A stretch of DNA of 38,601 bases, from positions 1 through 38,601 of the forward strand of contig DASZYF010000116.1 in assembly GCA_035545535.1 (NCBI GenBank), in the 5' to 3' direction. Below are positions 24,885 to 32,746 of the stretch, piece by piece. The notes below the pieces were generated by a model. That model saw only the letters and a list, made by a program, of their open reading frames with translations. It ran no database searches and was not told the origin of the DNA. The DNA comes from DASZYF01 sp035545535. GTDB taxonomy: Bacteria > Actinomycetota > Actinomycetes > Mycobacteriales > CAJCIY01. The translations under genes and the position numbers were made by a program. The number at the start of each line of letters is the position of its first letter. Positions within the stretch are counted from its first letter, which is position 1.

Positions 24885-24910
24885 CCGGCAACGTGACCGG
24901 CAACGCGACC
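24875..24910. repeat. 12-bp tandem repeat, three units, at the DUF35/thiolase junction
   Basis: Units GGCAACGTGACC at 24875-24886 and 24887-24898, and one with a single change at 24899-24910. The repeat contains the GTGA stop/start overlap and therefore supplies a second in-frame GTG at 24893. It encodes NVTG-NVTG-NATG at the thiolase N-terminus. Confidence 0.85.
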
Positions 24911-26038
24911 GGGGTGCGCGTCGCGGGCGTCGGCCTGCACCCGTTCGGCCGGTTCGACGGCGTGACCGGCACCCAGATGGGCGTCGTCGCGGTGCGGGCG
25001 GCACTCGAGGAGGCCGGCATCACGGCCCGCGACGTGCAGGCCGCGTACTGCGGCACCGCGTACGGCGGCGTCGCGTCCGGTCACCGCGTGCTCGGCCCGC
25101 TCGCGGGAACCGGCATCCCGATCTACGACGTCGAAGCCGGCTGTGCATCGGGCGGCGCCGCGCTCCAGCTCGGGGCGCAGGCCATCCGGTCGGGCCAGTG
25201 CGACCGCGTGCTCGTCTTCGGCGTGGAGAAGATGCCGAAGGGCGTCATCCGCTCGTCGTTCTTCGCGCCGTGGCAGGAAGCCGCGGGGCTCAACCCGGCA
25301 CCCGCGTTCTTCGCGCTGCGGGCGCAGCGGCTGCTCGACGACGCCGAGCTCACCGTCGAGCACCTGGCGCAGGTGGTCGTGAAGAACCGGGCGCACGGCG
25401 TGCACAACCCGGACGCGATGTTCCGCAAGGCGGTCACCGTCGACGAGGTGCTCGCGTCGAAGATGATCTGCCCGCCGCTGAACCTGTTCATGCTCTGCTC
25501 GCCGAACGAGGGCGCCGCCGCGGTGGTGCTCGCCCGCGACGACCTCGCGCCCGACGGCGTCACCGTCGCCGGCGTCTCGCTGCGCTCGCACCTGCCGGGC
25601 AACGTGCTCGGCGAGGACTCACCCTTGTGCGGCATCGACGACACCGCGATCACACCGCCGACCGCGCTCGCCGCGCAGGACGCGTACGCGCAGGCCGGCA
25701 TCGGTCCCGAGGACGTCGACGTCGTCGAGTGCCAAGACACCGATGCCGCCCGCGAGCTGCTCGCGTGGGCCGAGCTCGGCATCTGCGCCGCGGGTGACCA
25801 GGCGGCGGTGCTCGCCGACGGCAGCGCGATGGTCGGTGGGGCCGTGCCGATCAACCCGTCCGGCGGTCTCTTGTCGAAGGGGGAGCCGCTCGGGGCGTCG
25901 GCGCTCGGGCAGGTCGTCGAGCTCGTCCGGCAGCTGCGCGGGCAGGCCGGCGCGCGGCAGGTCGAGGGCGCGCGCGTGGCCCTCGCCCACGTCATCGGCC
26001 GCGGGGCCAACGCCTGCGTCACCGTGTTGATGCGCTGA
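24881..26038 (+). CDS. Thiolase-like (SCP-x/lipid-transfer family) protein
   Basis: 385 residues of the non-decarboxylating thiolase-like, lipid-transfer subgroup. The N-terminal half has RVAGVGLHPFGRFDG and the nucleophile-type Cys88 in VEAGCASGGAAL. The C-terminal half has VECQDTDAAREL, NPSGGLLSKGEPLGASAL and the end GRGANACVTVLMR. The family cleaves or forms C-C bonds in acyl-CoA side chains, including retro-aldol cleavage of steroid side chains with a DUF35 partner. The GTG start overlaps the DUF35 stop (GTGA). GTG 24893 and GTG 24914 are possible alternative starts because the first residues are repeat-derived. The substrate is unknown, and no other beta-oxidation genes lie in the window. 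Confidence 0.85.
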   Translation: MTGNVTGNATGVRVAGVGLHPFGRFDGVTGTQMGVVAVRAALEEAGITARDVQAAYCGTAYGGVASGHRVLGPLAGTGIPIYDVEAGCASGGAALQLGAQAIRSGQCDRVLVFGVEKMPKGVIRSSFFAPWQEAAGLNPAPAFFALRAQRLLDDAELTVEHLAQVVVKNRAHGVHNPDAMFRKAVTVDEVLASKMICPPLNLFMLCSPNEGAAAVVLARDDLAPDGVTVAGVSLRSHLPGNVLGEDSPLCGIDDTAITPPTALAAQDAYAQAGIGPEDVDVVECQDTDAARELLAWAELGICAAGDQAAVLADGSAMVGGAVPINPSGGLLSKGEPLGASALGQVVELVRQLRGQAGARQVEGARVALAHVIGRGANACVTVLMR

Positions 26039-26068
26039 CCGGACACCGCACTGCGGGACGCTCGGTGC

Positions 26069-26536
26069 GTGCACCCGAGCGACGTCGAGCTGGTCTACCG
26101 GATCCTCGTCGGGTTCGGGCTCGCGTTCGCGATCGGCTTCGAGCGCGAGCTGCGCGGCTCGGTCGCCGGGGATCGGACGTTCTCCCTCATCGGTGGCGCG
26201 TCGGCCGCCGCGGCTGCCGTGACGGCCGCGACGAGCCCGCAGGCGCTCGCGGGCATCATCACCGGCGTCGGCTTCATCGGCGGCGGTCTCATCCTGCGCG
26301 CGCGCGACGAGCAGGTGCACGGCGTCACGACTGCCTCCACCGTGTTCGCCACGGCGGCGATGGGGGTCGTGGTCGGCATGGGCCACCTGCTCATCGGCAC
26401 CCTCGTCGCGGCGTTGATGGTGCTCTCGCTGGAGCTGCGGTTCCTGCCGGTGATCCGGCTGCTCGACGCCCGCCGCTACCAGGACCGCTTCGGCAACGAC
26501 GAGGACCCGCCCCGCCGGCGCCACACCTCGCGCTGA
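26069..26536 (+). CDS. MgtC/SapB family membrane protein
   Basis: 155 residues with the family hallmark GFERELRGSVAGDRTFSLIGG and about four hydrophobic segments (about residues 10-22, 38-55, 58-75 and 92-118). The charged C-terminal tail (EDPPRRRHTSR) is predicted to be cytoplasmic. MgtC-like proteins of this core length lack the C-terminal ACT-like domain of Salmonella MgtC. They are linked to magnesium limitation and stress survival in other bacteria; the role here is not known. GTG 26069 follows the thiolase stop by 30 bp, so it may be co-transcribed. The 3' end and stop codon lie inside a long hairpin. Confidence 0.88.
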   Translation: MHPSDVELVYRILVGFGLAFAIGFERELRGSVAGDRTFSLIGGASAAAAAVTAATSPQALAGIITGVGFIGGGLILRARDEQVHGVTTASTVFATAAMGVVVGMGHLLIGTLVAALMVLSLELRFLPVIRLLDARRYQDRFGNDEDPPRRRHTSR

Positions 26537-26560
26537 GGGTGGGGCCGGCGGGGCGGGTCC
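26503..26560 (+). terminator. 17-bp perfect-stem hairpin spanning the mgtC-like stop
   Basis: The arms 26503-26519 and 26544-26560 are exact complements, all 17 pairs GC-rich, with a 24-base loop that contains the MgtC-family stop codon (26534-26536). It probably terminates the plus-strand unit and also faces the convergent small hydrophobic gene. It overlaps coding sequence, which is unusual. Confidence 0.65.
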
Positions 26561-26594
26561 GTCGCGCTGTCTGTCCTTGCTGGATCTGTCCTGG

Positions 26595-26732
26595 CTAGGT
26601 GCGGCGCGGCCCGACGATCGCGTGGGCGATGCCGACGATGACGGCCAGGATCAGGCCCCACCAGAGCACGTGGGCCACGAAGCCGAGGCCGCCGAACACG
26701 AGGAGCAGCAGGAGCGCGAGGACGAGGAGCAT
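26595..26732 (-). CDS. Small hydrophobic membrane protein (45 residues)
   Basis: A 46-codon gene. ATG 26732 is preceded by GGGAGGG (complement of 26738-26744) five bases upstream. The product is two hydrophobic stretches (MLLVLALLLLLVFGGLGF and HVLWWGLILAVIVGIA) with a basic PRRT tail and TAG stop. It resembles the short hydrophobic stress-linked proteins common in actinobacteria, whose roles are not well known. A SigF-like promoter (GTGT-N16-GGGTA on the minus strand) lies upstream, at a distance giving a leader of about 50 bases. Predicted to sit in the cytoplasmic membrane. Confidence 0.75.
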   Translation of the reverse strand: MLLVLALLLLLVFGGLGFVAHVLWWGLILAVIVGIAHAIVGPRRT

Positions 26733-26792
26733 GACGTCCCTCCCAAGGGGGTGCAGGTGTCCTCTGATGGCTCAGAGGCTCAGAAGTGGATC

Positions 26793-26817
26793 TACCCGCC
26801 GGACGGGCCATCGACAC
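26793..26817 (-). promoter_or_regulatory. Candidate SigF-type promoter of the small hydrophobic gene
   Basis: On the minus strand GTGT (complement of 26814-26817), 16 bp, then GGGTA (complement of 26793-26797). The -10 is a full match to the SigF/SigB type (GGTTT, 15-17 bp, GGGTA) and the -35 matches in part. It sits upstream of the gene starting at 26732. Confidence 0.4.
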
Positions 26818-26867
26818 TCCTGCAGATGGGCTGATTGACCCCGTGTGATGGGGGAAAGCATGCACGT

Positions 26868-27308
26868 GTGACCACCCGATCGCTCGACGCGCGCCCGGGC
26901 GGAGACCTCTCCGTCGACGGGGTGGGCCCGCAGGGACACGAGGTCCAGCAGACCTTCCCCAGCGCGATCGAGAGCGTCGCCGCAGCCCGTCACTTCGCCC
27001 GCGACGTGTGCGAGCGGTGGCAGATCGCCAGCGCACGTGACGTGGAGATCTGCGTGTCCGAAGTCGTGGCCAACGCCGTGACGCACGGCGAGGGCGAGGT
27101 AGGGGTCGAGCTCGTGCGCACCCCGTGGGGCGTGCGCGTGGCCGTGAGCGACGGCGCGCGCGAGCTGCCCGTGGTGCGCCCGCCGACCCGCGACGGCGAA
27201 GGCGGCCGGGGCATGGCCGTCGTGTCCGCGCTGGCGGTGCGCTGGGCGGCCCGCCCCACCGACCACGGCAAGGTCGTGTGGTTCCACGTGAGCGAACGCG
27301 GCGACTGA
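26868..27308 (+). CDS. RsbW/SpoIIAB-like ATP-binding protein
   Basis: 146 residues, a single HATPase_c_2 domain: an N-box EVVANAVTHGEG, a degenerate second box (VSDGARELP), and GGRGMAVVSALA for the ATP lid. Such proteins act as anti-sigma factors or as serine kinases of STAS proteins, and it stands convergent to the SigF operon, so it may be a second arm of the same partner switch (inference). GTG 26868 is the likeliest start: the domain begins some 40 residues later, after a flexible leader. A TTG at 26835 would add 11 residues. No strong Shine-Dalgarno site is present. Confidence 0.8.
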   Translation: MTTRSLDARPGGDLSVDGVGPQGHEVQQTFPSAIESVAAARHFARDVCERWQIASARDVEICVSEVVANAVTHGEGEVGVELVRTPWGVRVAVSDGARELPVVRPPTRDGEGGRGMAVVSALAVRWAARPTDHGKVVWFHVSERGD

Positions 27309-27320
27309 GCGCCGGTTCGC

Positions 27321-27764
<444 letters not shown>

Positions 27765-27806
27765 GGGTTCTCCTCCGGGGCAGTGGGAGCGGGGGGCTCC
27801 ATCCTG

Positions 27807-29396
27807 CTACGAGGTGTCGATCTTGGCCGATTCGCCGACGTCGGTCGAGGGGAGCGGCTCGCCCGGCAGGGTGAAGCGCACGGTCGTGCCGGGCGTCTCC
27901 CGCCCTTCCTCGCGCGGGTCCACCCAGATGCGCCCGCCGTGCGCCTCGACGACCTTGCGGCACAGGGCCAGCCCGATGCCCATCCCGGGGTACTCCTCGC
28001 GGGAGCGCAGCCGCTGGAAGATGATGAACACCTTCTCGGCGTACTCGGGCTCGATGCCGATGCCGTCATCGCTCACCGCCACCTCGACCATGCCGTCGGG
28101 CAGGCGGCGCCCGGCCACGTGCACGAACGGGGTGATGCCCGGCGCGTGGAACTTGAGCGCGTTGCCGACGAGGTTCTGGAACAGCTGGGTGATCATCGAG
28201 CGGTCCCCGACCACGCGGGGCAGCGGCTCGCGGGCGATCTGGCCCTGGCTCTCCTCGATGGCGGTCGACAGCGAGCCGATCGCATCGGTCAGCGCGTCGT
28301 CGAGCGCGAGGACGTTCACGGTCTCCACCTGCCGGTCGACGCGGGAGAACTCGAGCAGGTCGTTGATCAACCTCTGCATGCGTGTGGCGCCGTCGACGGC
28401 GAAGTCGATGTAGGTGTCCGCGCGCTCGTCGAGCTGGCCGCCGTAGCGCTTGCGCAGGAGCTGGGTGAAGCTCGCGACCTTGCGCAGGGGCTCCTGCAGG
28501 TCGTGGCTCGCCACGTATGCGAACTGCTCGAGCTCGGCGTTGCTGCGCTGCAGGTCGTGCGCCTGCGTCTCGGCCTGCTGGATCAGGCTGTCCAGCTGTT
28601 GGCGCATCGATTCCATGTCCTCGGCGAGGTGACGGATCTCCGGCGGCCCGTCGGGGATGATCCGCCGGTCTCGCTCGCCCTCCGCCACCGCGACCGCCTG
28701 CGAGCCGAGCCGGCGCAGGGGACGGGTCACCCAGCTGCGCAGCGCGAACATCGCGGTCACGAGGATCGCGATGAGCGCCGCTTCGGAGATCGCGAGGGTC
28801 CACGCCAGCCGGCGCAGCCGGTTGTGGAGGTTCGTGCCGGCCGTCCGGGCGAGCGCCTGCTCACGGTCCTCCAACGGCGCGATCGCCGCGCGGATGGCGT
28901 CGAACTTCGCCTTCGCGTCCGCGTCGGTGATGAGGCCGGCCCCGGCCCGGCCGTTCTTGCGCACCGCCTCGACGGTCGGCGCGGCGACCTGACGGTGCCA
29001 GGTGTCGATGGCGACCAGCACGTTGTCGTACAGCGGCTCCGCGCCCGGCAGCTGCCGGATGTTCGTGAGCAGCATGGGCAGGAGCGACGTCTCGGTCCGT
29101 ATGCCGTCGTTGTACGGCTGCAGGTAGGACTCGTCACCGGTGATGATGAACCCGCGCAGGCCGGTCTCCTCGTTGGTGATCGCGTTGATGAGCTGCTCGG
29201 TCTGGATGCGGGCCGGGCCGTAGATGTCGACCCGGCGGTGGATCGCGTCCGACAGCGTCGCGAGCGTGAACCCGACGATCACGCCCACCGACATCAGCGC
29301 CAGGATCGTCCCGCCCACCGTGAGGGCGAGCCGGCGGCGCAGCGACCACGGGCCCGTCTCGCGTCGCCGTGGGCGCTTGGCCCCCGGCTCGGTCAT
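27807..29396 (-). CDS. CHASE3-HAMP histidine kinase
   Basis: 529 residues. A first membrane segment (about 24-46), an extracytoplasmic CHASE3 sensor domain (about 50-205, with NEETGLRGFIITGDESYLQPY), a second membrane segment (about 205-222), HAMP, then a phosphoacceptor helix with His298 in YVASHDLQEPLRKV, and an HATPase with the N-box LFQNLVGNALKFHA, DDGIGIEPEY and GMGIGLALCRKVV. Bacteriophytochrome-type kinases share this core. The ATG start overlaps the stop of the receiver-phosphatase gene (ATGA), so the two are coupled. It likely senses an envelope signal and feeds the single-domain receiver downstream or the receiver-PP2C phosphatase upstream. Confidence 0.92.
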   Translation of the reverse strand: MTEPGAKRPRRRETGPWSLRRRLALTVGGTILALMSVGVIVGFTLATLSDAIHRRVDIYGPARIQTEQLINAITNEETGLRGFIITGDESYLQPYNDGIRTETSLLPMLLTNIRQLPGAEPLYDNVLVAIDTWHRQVAAPTVEAVRKNGRAGAGLITDADAKAKFDAIRAAIAPLEDREQALARTAGTNLHNRLRRLAWTLAISEAALIAILVTAMFALRSWVTRPLRRLGSQAVAVAEGERDRRIIPDGPPEIRHLAEDMESMRQQLDSLIQQAETQAHDLQRSNAELEQFAYVASHDLQEPLRKVASFTQLLRKRYGGQLDERADTYIDFAVDGATRMQRLINDLLEFSRVDRQVETVNVLALDDALTDAIGSLSTAIEESQGQIAREPLPRVVGDRSMITQLFQNLVGNALKFHAPGITPFVHVAGRRLPDGMVEVAVSDDGIGIEPEYAEKVFIIFQRLRSREEYPGMGIGLALCRKVVEAHGGRIWVDPREEGRETPGTTVRFTLPGEPLPSTDVGESAKIDTS

Positions 29397-30547
29397 CGCG
29401 CCGGGCGCAGCAGCAGGAGCGCGATGTCGTCGGCGACCGGTCCGCCGTTCAGCTCCTCGATGCGCGCGAGCAGCTTGTCGGCGACGTGCTCCATCGGCAT
29501 CGACGGCTCCATCACCTCGCCGAGCTGCTCGACCAGCCCTTCGACACCGAGGCGTTCAGGGCCGGCGTGCCCCTCGATCAGCCCATCGGTGTAGAGCAGC
29601 AGCTGCCAGGTCGGCCCGAGCGGCAGCCGCGCCGCCGGGTAGCTCGCCCCGGAGATCAGGCCGAGCGCGGGACCGATGTCGCTCGTGTCCACCGCGGCGG
29701 CGCACGGCTCGCACTGGATCGGCGGTGGATGTCCGGCGAGGCGCAGCGTCGCGGTCGTCATCGACGGCGGGAGCGACAGCGTCGCGACGGTCGCGAACAC
29801 CTCCTCGCTGTCCCGCTCGCTGCACAGCACCCGGTCCAGCGCCGCGAGCCGCTGCTCCTCGGGCACCTCGGCGAGCACCATCGAGCGCCACGCGACGCGC
29901 AGGCTCGCCCCGAGCGCCGCCTCGGACGGCCCGTGGCCCGCGACGTCGCCGATGAGCACGTCCACCGAGCCGTCGGTGTGCGCGATCGCGTCGTAGAAGT
30001 CACCGCCGAGCAGCGACTGCTCGCGGCCGGGGCGGTACAGCGTCGCGACGTCGAGCCCGCACGAGTCCAGCTGCAGCGACGGCAGCAGCCCGCGCTCGAG
30101 GCGCCGGTACTCCTGCGCGCGCAGCTCGGACTCGCGCAAGCGTTGCGCGGCGTTCTCGTTGCGCTTGCGCTCGATCGCGTACTGCACGGACCGCCGCAGG
30201 TCGTCGACGCCCACCTGGCCCTTGACGAGGTAGTCCTGCGCGCCGGCGGCGACCGCGAGCCGACCGCTCTGCCCGACCGCGAGGCCGGTGAGCACGACGA
30301 CCGCTGTCGCGTGCGCGAGCTCCAGCACCTCGGCGAGCGCGGACAGCCCGCTCGCCCCGGGCAGGCCGAGGTCGAGCAGCACGCAGTCCACCCCGCGGTT
30401 CAGCTCGGCGCGGGCGTCGGTCACGCTGCGGGCCCAGACGATCTGGACCCCGGGCAGGCCCTCCTCGAGGTACTCGGTCACGAGGACCGCGTCCCCCCGG
30501 TCGTCCTCGATCAGCAGGACCCGCAACGACATCCCGGGGTCGCTCAC
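29393..30547 (-). CDS. Receiver-PP2C (SpoIIE/RsbU-type) phosphatase
   Basis: 384 residues: an N-terminal receiver (EDD near 14-16, Asp59 in VLLDLGLPG, Lys in YLVKGQ) and a C-terminal SpoIIE-type serine phosphatase. The phosphatase has all its metal motifs: GGDFYD, GDVAGHGPSEAA, LLYTDGLIEG and the closing VADDIALLLL. A coiled-coil-like linker (IERKRNENAAQRLRESELR) joins the two. The expected job is to dephosphorylate a STAS antagonist and so free the SigF-type sigma factor. The STAS gene lies directly upstream (42 bp away) and the kinase overlaps downstream. The start is uncertain between GTG 30547 and ATG 30532. A dispersed repeat copy occupies the spacer upstream. Confidence 0.93.
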   Translation of the reverse strand: MSDPGMSLRVLLIEDDRGDAVLVTEYLEEGLPGVQIVWARSVTDARAELNRGVDCVLLDLGLPGASGLSALAEVLELAHATAVVVLTGLAVGQSGRLAVAAGAQDYLVKGQVGVDDLRRSVQYAIERKRNENAAQRLRESELRAQEYRRLERGLLPSLQLDSCGLDVATLYRPGREQSLLGGDFYDAIAHTDGSVDVLIGDVAGHGPSEAALGASLRVAWRSMVLAEVPEEQRLAALDRVLCSERDSEEVFATVATLSLPPSMTTATLRLAGHPPPIQCEPCAAAVDTSDIGPALGLISGASYPAARLPLGPTWQLLLYTDGLIEGHAGPERLGVEGLVEQLGEVMEPSMPMEHVADKLLARIEELNGGPVADDIALLLLRPAR

Positions 30548-30560
30548 GGCGATGTCACTG

Positions 30561-30585
30561 CGCCCGCTCGCAAGCTCCCGGCGCG
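30561..30585 (+). repeat. Dispersed 25-bp repeat, copy A (STAS/PP2C spacer)
   Basis: Reads CGCCCGCTCGC, AA, GCTCCCGGCGCG, differing from the consensus at the two end bases. It starts five bases from the STAS stop codon and, read on the minus strand, is in phase with the following receiver-PP2C gene, where it would encode RRELASG. No start codon precedes it in that frame, so it is probably untranslated. Confidence 0.6.
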
Positions 30586-30589
30586 CGTC

Positions 30590-30883
30590 CTACTCACGCA
30601 CCTCGACGACCTGGTCCATGCCGACGACGGTGATCAGCTTGCGCACGCTGCTGTTCGCGTTGTGCACCTCGACCCGACCGTCGCGCTCCTGCATCTTCTG
30701 GTGCGCGAACGCGAGGCAGGTCAGTCCCGACGAGTCCATGAAGGTCACGTCGGCGAGGTCCACGACGAGCACGGTCGACGCGCTCTCGGCCAGGGCCTCC
30801 GTGATCGACTCGCGCAGCGCGGGCGCGCTCGCGAGGTCGATCTCGCCGGACGGGGTGATGACGATCGGGTCAGTGTCGGTCAT
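30590..30883 (-). CDS. STAS-domain anti-sigma factor antagonist
   Basis: 97 residues of a single STAS domain: PSGEIDLASAPALRESI at the N-terminus and VVDLADVTFMDSSGLTCLAFAHQ, with the phosphorylatable Ser of DSSG, in the middle. The family binds RsbW/SpoIIAB-type proteins when unphosphorylated. ATG 30883 has AAGGA upstream; an in-frame extension to 30937 would read through a repeat copy and is not favoured. It lies between the sigma factor and the receiver-PP2C gene, so the operon carries the sigma factor, its likely anti-sigma factor, an antagonist and a phosphatase. Confidence 0.93.
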   Translation of the reverse strand: MTDTDPIVITPSGEIDLASAPALRESITEALAESASTVLVVDLADVTFMDSSGLTCLAFAHQKMQERDGRVEVHNANSSVRKLITVVGMDQVVEVRE

Positions 30884-30902
30884 GGTCGTCCTTGCTCCAT
30901 GC

Positions 30903-30927
30903 GGCCCGCTCGCAAGCTCCCGGCGCC
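30903..30927 (+). repeat. Dispersed 25-bp repeat, copy B (sigma/STAS spacer)
   Basis: An exact match to the consensus halves GGCCCGCTCGC and GCTCCCGGCGCC, with AA as the two middle bases. On the minus strand it lies in phase with the STAS gene and would encode RRELASGP if the gene began at 30937. It occupies the 90-bp spacer after the sigma factor gene. Confidence 0.65.
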
Positions 30928-30973
30928 GGTTCTCCATCTGTGCGGGTGGAGCATTTCACAGCATCGAGGACCG

Positions 30974-31774
30974 TCACGTCGCTGCGCTCCCATCGTCGGT
31001 CAGGTGCTCCCGGAGCTGCGCGAGGGTCTTGGCGAGCAGCCGCGACACGTGCATCTGGCTGAGCCCCACCTCGGCCGCGATCTGGCTCTGCGTCTTGTTC
31101 TCGAAGAAGCGTAGGACGATGATCCGCCGCTCGCGGGGGGCCAGCGAGTCGAGCAGCGGGCCGATCGACGCGACGTCCTCGACCCGGCTGAGGCCCTCCT
31201 CCTCGATGCCGAGCGTCTCGTGCCCGGTGAGCGAGCCGTCGTCGTCCTCGGGCGCGTCGAGGCTCATCGGCGCGTACGCCGTCGCCGCGAGCAGCCCCTC
31301 GACCACGTCCTCGCGCGGCAGGCCCATGTGCTCGGCCAGCTCGCTCACCCGCGGCGACCGCCCGAGCTTGTGCGTCAGCTCGTCCGTCGCCGCGGACAGC
31401 TCGAGCTTGATCTCCTGGATGCGCCGTGGCACCCGGATGGCCCAGCCCTTGTCGCGGAAGTAGCGGCGGATCTCGCCGACGACCGTCGGTGACGCATAGG
31501 TGGAGAACGCGACGCCCCGCTCGGAGTCGAAGCGGTCGACCGCCTTCAGCAGGCCGATCGTGCCCACCTGCACGAGGTCCTCGTACGGCTCCCCGCGGCC
31601 GCGGAAGCGACCGGCGAGGTAGTGGACCAGCGGCAGGTTGAGCTCGACGATCTCGTCCCGCGCCTGCTGGCGCTTGGGATCGTCGTCCGCGAGCTCGGCG
31701 ATGAGCGCGAAGAGCTGCTCGGTGCGCTCTCTTCGCTCGGCCGACCCCGGTTCAGCTTCCGGTTCGTCGGCCAT
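30974..31774 (-). CDS. sigF: SigF/SigB-type stress sigma factor
   Basis: 266 residues of the sigma-70 family group 3 (SigB/SigF/SigG). Region 2 (NLPLVHYLAGRF, DLVQVGTIGLLKAVDRFD, FSTYASPTVVGEIRRYFRD), region 3 (VPRRIQEIKLELSAATDEL, VSELAEHMGL) and region 4 (LAPRERRIIVLRFFENKTQSQIA interrupted by the usual turn, then SQMHVSRLLAKTLAQLR) are all intact. ATG 31774 lies one base after the upstream anti-sigma stop, so the two are translationally coupled. It should direct transcription from GGTTT-N-GGGTA-type promoters, and such sites occur at 32747-32772 and 33192-33218 nearby. The symbol is by similarity; sigB would fit equally well. Confidence 0.93.
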   Translation of the reverse strand: MADEPEAEPGSAERRERTEQLFALIAELADDDPKRQQARDEIVELNLPLVHYLAGRFRGRGEPYEDLVQVGTIGLLKAVDRFDSERGVAFSTYASPTVVGEIRRYFRDKGWAIRVPRRIQEIKLELSAATDELTHKLGRSPRVSELAEHMGLPREDVVEGLLAATAYAPMSLDAPEDDDGSLTGHETLGIEEEGLSRVEDVASIGPLLDSLAPRERRIIVLRFFENKTQSQIAAEVGLSQMHVSRLLAKTLAQLREHLTDDGSAAT

Positions 31775-31775
31775 G

Positions 31776-32201
31776 TCAGACCGGGAGCTCGTCGCTGCGG
31801 CGCTTGGTGACCGCGATCGTCGTGCTGTCGCCCTGGCTCGTGTGCTCCGCGGTGTCGGCCAAGGTGCTCAGCACGGTCCACGCGAAGCTGTCCGTGGTGA
31901 TCGCGACACCGCTCGAGGGTGCGGTCACCGTGATCGCGAGCCCGTCGTCGAGGACCTCGATCGCCAGGTGCAGCACCGCGTCGGGGTGGGCGCCGCTCAT
32001 CAGCAGCGCGGCGGCCTCGTCGGCGGCCATGCGCAGGTCTTCGATGTCGTCGACGGAGAAGTCCGACGCGGCGGCGACCGATGCGACGACCGTGCGCACG
32101 AGCCCCAGGTAGGCGCTGCGCGCGGGGACCTTGAGCGCGGTGCGCTCACCGGGACGGGGCGTCGCCGCCGGCCGGTGGCTGCCCTGCGGTGCGGCGGTCA
32201 T
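31776..32201 (-). CDS. usfX: UsfX/RsbW-like anti-sigma factor
   Basis: 141 residues. The stretch DLRMAADEAAALLMSGAHPDAVL followed by SFAWTVLSTLAD (shown in two parts) closely resembles mycobacterial UsfX, the anti-SigF factor, including loss of the N-box Asn (EAAAL in place of EAxxN) and of the DxGxG box. It is therefore likely to bind the sigma factor, perhaps without strong kinase activity. ATG 32201 has GGAG seven bases upstream; an upstream in-frame start at 32270 is less likely because the added leader lies across an inverted repeat. It is the first gene of the sigma operon and precedes sigF by one base. Confidence 0.85.
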   Translation of the reverse strand: MTAAPQGSHRPAATPRPGERTALKVPARSAYLGLVRTVVASVAAASDFSVDDIEDLRMAADEAAALLMSGAHPDAVLHLAIEVLDDGLAITVTAPSSGVAITTDSFAWTVLSTLADTAEHTSQGDSTTIAVTKRRSDELPV

Positions 32202-32250
32202 GACGTGCTCCGGACGGCCCGCGCGACCGGACGGTTCAGGGGGAGGCGCA

Positions 32251-32269
32251 TGTGCGACAGGCTCGCACA
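32251..32269. promoter_or_regulatory. 7-5-7 inverted repeat upstream of the anti-sigma gene
   Basis: TGTGCGA (32251-32257), five bases, TCGCACA (32263-32269): a perfect interrupted palindrome 50 bp upstream of the usfX-like start. The form suits a dimeric regulator, but no specific one is recognised. No clear SigF-type promoter was seen in this spacer. Confidence 0.35.
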
Positions 32270-32333
32270 CACGTCCCCGATCCCCCAGCGTCCCTGCCGA
32301 TCCACCCCCTGAGATGCACCGAGCTCCCGGCGC

Positions 32334-32660
32334 TCAGCGACCGACCGCGCGTTCCAGCTGTGCCTTCGACATGCGTGATCGACCGCGTACACCCTTTGCC
32401 TTCGCCTCGTTGTAGAGCTGCTCCTTGGTGCGTCCGCCCGGGCCAGAGTGCGAGCGCAGGCCGCCGCGGCGGCCGGAGGAGATGTCCTTGATCGAGGTGC
32501 GACTGGCGGTCGCCGCCTCGCCGGAGCGGGCTCGCTCCTTGTTGACCGTCCGGGCCGCGATCTCCTTCGCGACCCTGGGACTGCGGCCCCGCGCCTCGAG
32601 CCCCTGCTCGATGTGCTCGTACTGGCGCTCACGCTTGCGACTCCACGTGCGCGGTGGCAT
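32334..32660 (-). CDS. Small basic protein, plasmid-stabilisation-like with Rho-N/SAP-like C-terminus
   Basis: 108 residues, very rich in Arg and Lys. The central RTVNKERARSGEAATASRTS and ISSGRRGGLRSHSGPGGR segments match a small actinobacterial family usually labelled plasmid stabilisation protein. The C-terminal KEQLYNEAKAKGVRGRSRMS-KAQLERAVG is a Rho N-terminal/SAP-like helix pair that often binds nucleic acid. The actual function is unknown; it is frequently met among stress genes (family knowledge). ATG 32660 has AGGAGG six bases upstream. It diverges from csbD, and a SigF-like promoter lies at the right distance. Confidence 0.8.
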   Translation of the reverse strand: MPPRTWSRKRERQYEHIEQGLEARGRSPRVAKEIAARTVNKERARSGEAATASRTSIKDISSGRRGGLRSHSGPGGRTKEQLYNEAKAKGVRGRSRMSKAQLERAVGR

Positions 32661-32697
32661 TGCCGTCCTCCTCCCGGACCGTCGACATCGGTGCTCC

Positions 32698-32723
32698 TCC
32701 CCTGCTGAGCGGTGGTCCAAACC
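32698..32723 (-). promoter_or_regulatory. Candidate SigF-type promoter for the small basic protein
   Basis: On the minus strand GGTTT (complement of 32719-32723), 16 bp, GGGGA (complement of 32698-32702), one base away from GGGTA. Transcription would start about 30 bases before ATG 32660. Confidence 0.4.
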
Positions 32724-32746
32724 TGCCGGTGGAGGCCGTCGCCGGG

